This document shows positions 8,821-12,416 of a DNA stretch of 12,416 nucleotides, in pieces. The stretch covers positions 1 through 12,416 of the forward strand of contig DASVQA010000113.1 in assembly GCA_036389375.1 (NCBI GenBank), read 5' to 3'. A model generated the notes under the pieces. The model was not told the origin of the DNA and made no database searches. It saw only the letters and a program-made list of their open reading frames with translations. A program made the position numbers and the translations under genes. Source of the stretch: QHXQ01 sp036389375 (GTDB lineage Bacteria > Acidobacteriota > Blastocatellia > Pyrinomonadales > Pyrinomonadaceae). Numbering within the stretch: the first letter of the stretch is position 1; each line of letters opens with the position of its first letter.

Positions 8821-8842
8821 TTGCGCGCCGCCCGGCGCGCAA
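8821..8842. repeat. GC-rich inverted repeat, second hairpin of the cluster
   Basis: TTGCGCGCCG (8821-8830) and CGGCGCGCAA (8833-8842) are exact complements separated by two bases, giving about a 9-bp stem with a 4-base loop. No T tract follows. It lies between two other strong hairpins in the same 130-bp interval. Confidence 0.5.
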
Positions 8843-8851
8843 GAGAGAGCG

Positions 8852-8901
8852 ACTGAAAACAGGGGCGTTCATCGAAAATGATGAGCGCCCCTGTTTTCAG
8901 T
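8852..8901. terminator. 22-bp stem hairpin, likely terminator
   Basis: Arms 8852-8873 and 8880-8901 pair continuously over 22 bp (one T-G wobble) around the loop GAAAAT. The outer 16 bp, starting ACTGAAAACAGG, are perfect. The plus strand continues TTCCCTCTCGCTTT. It is the strongest hairpin in the window and lies between the transglycosylase gene and the promoter-like TATGAT at 8920. The simplest reading is a terminator that isolates the next unit; a mobile hairpin element is an alternative. Confidence 0.6.
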
Positions 8902-8919
8902 TTCCCTCTCGCTTTACGG

Positions 8920-8925
8920 TATGAT
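8920..8925 (+). promoter_or_regulatory. Candidate -10 of the REC / PH-domain gene pair
   Basis: TATGAT matches the -10 consensus at five of six positions and lies just after the 22-bp hairpin. The best -35 at 18 bases, TTCAGT, matches only three positions. Transcription would start near 8932, downstream of the in-frame ATG codons at 8878 and 8881, which supports the GTG start at 8995. Confidence 0.4.
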
Positions 8926-8994
8926 TGCGCGCGCCGCCTATGCGCGGCATGCAATCGTAGCTACCGTCTATCGCGTCCCGGAGTTCGTCCGCCT

Positions 8995-10635
8995 GTGCCG
9001 ACTGCATCAGAGACCAACACCGTGCCCCCGGCCGACGCTCCCGCCCGCCGCGCGCTCGTCTGCGCCAGCACGGACGCCGCGCCCGCGCTGCTCGCCACGC
9101 TCACGCACGCAGGCTACGAGGCGCAGGCCGTTGCGCCGGACAGGGCGCTGCGGGCTTTGGGCGAGTTTGCGCCCGACGTAGTGCTCGTCGAGTTGCGCCC
9201 CGCAACGGACGCGGCGCAAGCGGCCGGTGAGGTTGACGGTCTCACGCTCGCCGCGCAACTGCGCGCCGACCCGGCGACGCACACGCTCCCGCTCGTCCTG
9301 CTCTTTCACGCCGACGACGAAGCGCCCCGCCGCGCCGCACTCCAACTCGGCGCGGACGACTATTGCGCGCTCACAACGTCCGCCATCGAACTGCGTGCGC
9401 GCCTCGACGCACTGCTCTGGCGCAGCGCCGCCGGTCGCCGCGCCGCCGTGCTCAACGCCGTCGCCGTCAACGCCGAAATAGACGACTTCATGCAACTCGT
9501 GGACGCCGTGCGCGCAGGGCTGGACGCCGGCACGTATGGCGCGCTCGCGCTCGTCGCCGCGCATGGCGGCGCGCACGACCCGGCGACAGCCGCCGACACG
9601 CTCACGGCCGCGCACGAGTTCTTCAAGCTCAACCTGCGCCGCCTAGACCTCGTCGCCTTCTACGGCCCGACCATGCTCGCCATCTATCTGCCGCGTCGCG
9701 GGCCGGGCACGGCCAGCAACACGCTGGCGCACCTGCGCAACGAGTTTGCCGCCGCGTATCCGGGCCGCCGCGTCGCGGTCGGACTCGCCACGTTCCCCGC
9801 CGACGGACGCGACATCGAGACCTTGATCGAACAGGCCGAGACGGCTCTGGCCGCCACGCGCGGCGGGCAGACCGCACAGGCCGCCGCCCGCTCCGCGCGC
9901 GTGCCCGAAATAGACGCGCCGCAGGCCGCGCCCACATGGATCAGCATTGACACGCCGGAGAAAGAGCCGGCCCAAACGGCCGCAGGCGACGAGCGCGCGG
10001 CTACGCAAACGGCCGGGCCGAACGGCCGCGCGCCGGGCGATGGGGCAGCGCCGCCCGCGCGCACGTTGGACGACGGCATGGAACGCCGGCGCGGGCGGGC
10101 GCTACGCGAGTCGCGCCGGGCGGATGCGTTCGAGGCATCGGTGCTACCGCAGGCGGAGGCGCGCTATGGTGCAGCGCAGGTGCTCGCGCACGAGGCGCTG
10201 GCGGCCGCCGCGCGTGAGCGCGAGCAACGCGCGCGGGGGGCGGCCATGCCGCGCCGGCTGCTGCTCGCCGTCTCGGACGCGGCGCGCATGGCGCAGATCA
10301 ACCTGCTCCTGCGCTCCGCCGGTTACGAAGTGCGCGCCGCCTTTGACGCTCATCAGGCGCTCAATCTTTTACGCATAGATCGACCGGACTTACTCGTATT
10401 AGATTTTGAGTTGCACGGGCTGGACGGCTTGGAGACGCTGCGTCGTCTGTGCCAGCAGCAACAAGGCAGGTTGGCGCTGCCCGTCGTGCTGCTTTTGCCC
10501 GCCACGCCGCAGCGCGAAGCGCGCCAGGCAGAGGCGCAGCAACTCGGCGCGCGCGGCTTCGTCAATCTGCCCTACGACCCGGCGGCGCTGCTCGAAGCTG
10601 TCCGCACGACGAAGGTCGGGTCAGTCAAGGAGTGA
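8995..10635 (+). CDS. REC / GGDEF-like / REC multidomain regulatory protein
   Basis: This cytoplasmic 546-residue protein has a receiver-like domain (about 18-142), a degenerate nucleotide-cyclase-like domain (about 150-290), a low-complexity Ala/Arg linker (290-418) and a second receiver domain (419-540). In the first REC the phosphoacceptor is Glu66 (VLVELRP) and the usual Lys is missing, so it is probably a pseudo-receiver. The middle domain keeps the GGDEF-like ending VAVGLATFPADGRDIETLIEQAETAL, split here as VAVGLATFPADG (260-271) and IETLIEQAETAL (274-285), but where GGDEF should be it reads YGPTMLAIY (223-231), so diguanylate cyclase activity is unlikely. The second REC retains Asp470 (LLVLDFELHGLDG) but has Asn524 for the conserved Lys. 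GTG at 8995 is preferred: GGAG lies 11 bases upstream, and the longer start at 8878 sits inside a hairpin. The next gene begins six bases after the stop. Partner kinase and output are unknown. Confidence 0.75.
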   Translation: MPTASETNTVPPADAPARRALVCASTDAAPALLATLTHAGYEAQAVAPDRALRALGEFAPDVVLVELRPATDAAQAAGEVDGLTLAAQLRADPATHTLPLVLLFHADDEAPRRAALQLGADDYCALTTSAIELRARLDALLWRSAAGRRAAVLNAVAVNAEIDDFMQLVDAVRAGLDAGTYGALALVAAHGGAHDPATAADTLTAAHEFFKLNLRRLDLVAFYGPTMLAIYLPRRGPGTASNTLAHLRNEFAAAYPGRRVAVGLATFPADGRDIETLIEQAETALAATRGGQTAQAAARSARVPEIDAPQAAPTWISIDTPEKEPAQTAAGDERAATQTAGPNGRAPGDGAAPPARTLDDGMERRRGRALRESRRADAFEASVLPQAEARYGAAQVLAHEALAAAAREREQRARGAAMPRRLLLAVSDAARMAQINLLLRSAGYEVRAAFDAHQALNLLRIDRPDLLVLDFELHGLDGLETLRRLCQQQQGRLALPVVLLLPATPQREARQAEAQQLGARGFVNLPYDPAALLEAVRTTKVGSVKE

Positions 10636-10641
10636 TGAGCT

Positions 10642-11316
10642 ATGTACTGTGGCAACTGCGGCGCGGACATCCCCGCACACCTGCGCTTCTGTACCATCTG
10701 CGGCGCACCGACCGACAACGATGAGACGCGCCTCGCCACCGAAGAGACCCGCGTGGCCGAGCCGCGCACAACGCTGGCACGCGCAGACCACGCCAGTGCG
10801 CCGCGCCCGCAAGCCTTGCAGGAGACGCCGCCCCGCCTAGCCGTCGAGCGCGCCAACGCCGACGAGCGCGACGAGCACGTGCTATTCACCGTCCGCCCGA
10901 CCTTCCTCTTCATCGGCCTCGGCTACGCGCTCGCCGCCGCTGCTGCCGTCCTGTTGACCGTGCTGCTCGCGCTCTACGTCAAACAGTTGCCGGCCCTCTA
11001 CGCCCTGCCCTTCGCGCTGCTGCTGCTGCTCATCCCCGCATGGAAACATCTCAAGCGCAACGCGCTCAAGTACACGCTGACCGACGCGAAGATCGAAATT
11101 GACGAAGGACTCCTCTCACGCCGCACGCGCAACATCCCCTTGCGCAACATACAGGACGTAACCGTGGCCGCCTCGCTCACGCAGCGCCTGCTCGGCTTTG
11201 GCGACCTCATCATCGACAACGCCAGCGAACTCGGCGGCACAACCGTCATGCACAACATCCCCAAGCCGCGCCGCCACGCAGACCTGATCCTGCGCGAGAT
11301 GCGCCGCTGGCACTGA
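10642..11316 (+). CDS. Membrane protein with zinc ribbon and bacterial PH domain
   Basis: This 224-residue protein begins with a zinc-ribbon whose four cysteines are Cys3, Cys6, Cys17 and Cys20 (CGNCG and CTICG). A polar, probably disordered stretch follows (about 24-80), then two membrane helices (about 87-112 and 118-134). The C-terminal part (137-222) fits the bacterial PH/DUF304 family (bPH_2, as in YdbS-like proteins), with the typical pattern KYTLTDAKIEIDEGLLSRRT, then RNIPLRNIQDV, LLGFGDLIIDNA and a final NIPKP. These domains lie on the cytoplasmic face; their ligand is generally unknown. AAGGAG (10627-10632), inside the end of the upstream gene, is 9 bases before the ATG, and the gap to the upstream stop is six bases, so the two are very likely co-translated. 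A link to the REC protein's signalling is an inference. Domain order is secure; the function is not known. Confidence 0.88.
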   Translation: MYCGNCGADIPAHLRFCTICGAPTDNDETRLATEETRVAEPRTTLARADHASAPRPQALQETPPRLAVERANADERDEHVLFTVRPTFLFIGLGYALAAAAAVLLTVLLALYVKQLPALYALPFALLLLLIPAWKHLKRNALKYTLTDAKIEIDEGLLSRRTRNIPLRNIQDVTVAASLTQRLLGFGDLIIDNASELGGTTVMHNIPKPRRHADLILREMRRWH

Positions 11317-11425
11317 GCGCCGTCGCCACGCTAAAATTATCTGGAACGAGTTACCACCAGCGGACATCAAAAGGCTTTGTGCTGTTGGTCTCTTTGTGTG
11401 CTGTTTCGACCGCAAAAGGATTTCT
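11317..11425 (+). other. 109-bp spacer before the right-edge secreted gene
   Basis: No terminator hairpin is seen after the PH-domain gene, so read-through into the next gene is possible. A TAAAAT hexamer (11332-11337) resembles a -10 but has no -35 partner. Two imperfect copies of CTTTGTG-CTGTT (11375-11386 and 11392-11405), 17 bases apart, are followed by the AAGGA ribosome binding site at 11416-11420. Confidence 0.35.
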
Positions 11426-12416
11426 ATGCGCGGCTTAAATCTCGCCAAATATTTTCTCTTTTGCCTGTGCGCGTTGCTGTCAGTCGTTTCGGCCCTGGCA
11501 ACTGAGACGCCGAAGCAGGTCAAGCAGGCTGCGGCCGGCTCCGCTGCGACGGCCGAGACAGCGCAACTCTTACCCGCCCGGCTCGGCGATTTCAGCGCGC
11601 GTGCAAGCGTCGGCCCTTATGGCTTGCAGATGGATGGTGCGCCGCCCGTTGACGATGCCAGCGCGGTCTTGGCCGCCAGTCGCACTTATAGATCGCCCGA
11701 CGGCGCAAGCTTCACCATCAGGCTAAAGAAGATGGGCAACGACGCGGCCGCTTACGCCCTGCTGACGGGCGAGGCGGCGGCCTTGCGCGCCGCCCACACG
11801 CCCGCGCAGGTCGCAAAGCTAGAGCAGACGGGCACGCTGGCTTTCACTGCGCCCGGCGTCATCGCATTCTTCAAAGGCCCGGTTTTCGCGCGCGTTGAAT
11901 ACGACCGACAGGCGGGCGCGCAGGCGGCGCTCGCTTTAGCCCAACAACTCGCGGCCACGCTCGACAAAGGCACGGGCGAAATTCCACCGCTTATCGAGCA
12001 TCTGCCGGCCGGCGTGGCGCAGGAGCGCGCCGTCTATGCCGTCAGTCTATCGGGCTTGCAAGCGACGGTGCGGAATCAGCCGGTACTAGAAGCCGTCTCG
12101 TTTGCGGGCGGGACGGAAGCGGTCGCGGCGCAATACGAGCAGGGTCAACTCGTCATCGTCGAATTTCAGACGCCGCAGCTTGCCACCGACAATGACGAGC
12201 GCATCGTCGGGCGCATCGCGGAACTGCGTCGGACGGGTCAGAGCGTGCCGGCCGCCTACCGGCGCGAGGGCAACTACGCGGTCTTCGTGTTCGCCGCGCC
12301 GAGCGAGCAGGCGGCGAATGCGCTGCTTGAGCAGGTGAAGTACGAGAAGGTTGTGCAGTGGCTCGGCGAAGACCCGCACCGGACGGAGCGCGCCAACCGT
12401 CTGTGGCTGAACATGT
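11426..12416 (+). CDS. Secreted two-repeat protein, DUF6599-like, cut at window end
   Basis: An open frame runs from ATG at 11426 to the window end without a stop, giving 330 residues of an incomplete protein. AAGGA stands 5 bases before the ATG. A signal peptide (LNLAKYFLFCLCALLSVVSA in the first 24 residues) has a likely cleavage after ALA near residue 25, so it is exported to the periplasm or outside. The mature part appears to hold two related halves. Each opens with an LP motif (LLPARLGD at 48-55, HLPAGVAQ at 192-199), then a strand/helix segment rich in Ala, an aromatic hydrophobic strand (VIAFFKGPVFARVEY, 145-159; YAVFVFAAP, 284-292) and a helix that packs the end. This layout resembles DUF6599-type proteins of Acidobacteria, recalled from memory and unverified. 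No catalytic motif is seen. GC and codon use match the neighbours. Confidence 0.8.
   Translation, partial: MRGLNLAKYFLFCLCALLSVVSALATETPKQVKQAAAGSAATAETAQLLPARLGDFSARASVGPYGLQMDGAPPVDDASAVLAASRTYRSPDGASFTIRLKKMGNDAAAYALLTGEAAALRAAHTPAQVAKLEQTGTLAFTAPGVIAFFKGPVFARVEYDRQAGAQAALALAQQLAATLDKGTGEIPPLIEHLPAGVAQERAVYAVSLSGLQATVRNQPVLEAVSFAGGTEAVAAQYEQGQLVIVEFQTPQLATDNDERIVGRIAELRRTGQSVPAAYRREGNYAVFVFAAPSEQAANALLEQVKYEKVVQWLGEDPHRTERANRLWLNM

Noticed and set aside
8878..8994. 39-codon N-terminal extension of the REC protein from ATG 8878 or 8881
   Set aside because: These ATGs lie in the 22-bp hairpin and upstream of the likely -10 at 8920; the extension is Cys/Arg-rich and outside any domain.
9442..9865. 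Active diguanylate cyclase
   Set aside because: The GGDEF motif position reads YGPTMLAIY, so the catalytic and metal-binding residues are absent.
11375..11405. Two imperfect CTTTGTG-CTGTT copies as an operator
   Set aside because: Only two copies with a 2-base difference in length; too little to separate from chance.

Overview
The window looks like chromosomal DNA from a high-GC Gram-negative-type bacterium, most plausibly an acidobacterium (Blastocatellia-like). That placement is an inference. It rests on GC-rich coding DNA, a full-length PrkA kinase, small secreted Asn/Thr-rich peptidoglycan-binding proteins and a two-domain secreted protein at the right edge that resembles acidobacterial DUF6599-type proteins. 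No mobile element, CRISPR array, tRNA or rRNA was found.

Layout. The left part is on the minus strand: truB (tRNA pseudouridine-55 synthase, 2373-3323) is followed downstream by prkA (serine protein kinase, 111-2051). They are separated by a 321-bp spacer holding an extended -10 promoter and a terminator-like hairpin. A hairpin with a T-rich tail closes prkA. Divergent from truB is recX (3420-3980), then a spacer full of CGCAAAG/CTTTGCG repeats, then alaS (alanyl-tRNA synthetase, 4194-7010). alaS contains a markedly AT-rich internal block. A strong dyad terminator separates alaS from a convergent secreted peptidoglycan-binding gene (7148-7516, minus).

The right part is all on the plus strand: a secreted SLT-type lytic transglycosylase (7968-8774); a cluster of three hairpins, the last with a 22-bp stem; a two-gene unit coding for a receiver/GGDEF-like/receiver protein (8995-10635) and a membrane protein with a zinc ribbon and a bacterial PH domain (10642-11316); and a secreted protein cut off by the window end (11426 onward).

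How the genes fit together. truB and alaS are translation housekeeping genes. recX modulates RecA, but recA is not adjacent. The two divergent secreted genes (PG-binding and lytic transglycosylase) share a 451-bp upstream region and both concern the cell wall. The REC protein and the PH-domain protein look co-transcribed and translationally coupled. PrkA appears to be a single-gene unit here, without the DUF444 and SpoVR partners often found beside it.

I see no clear multi-gene novel system. The best leads are the AT-rich block in alaS, the REC/GGDEF-like/REC plus PH-domain pair, the hairpin cluster at 8773-8901 and the leader upstream of prkA.
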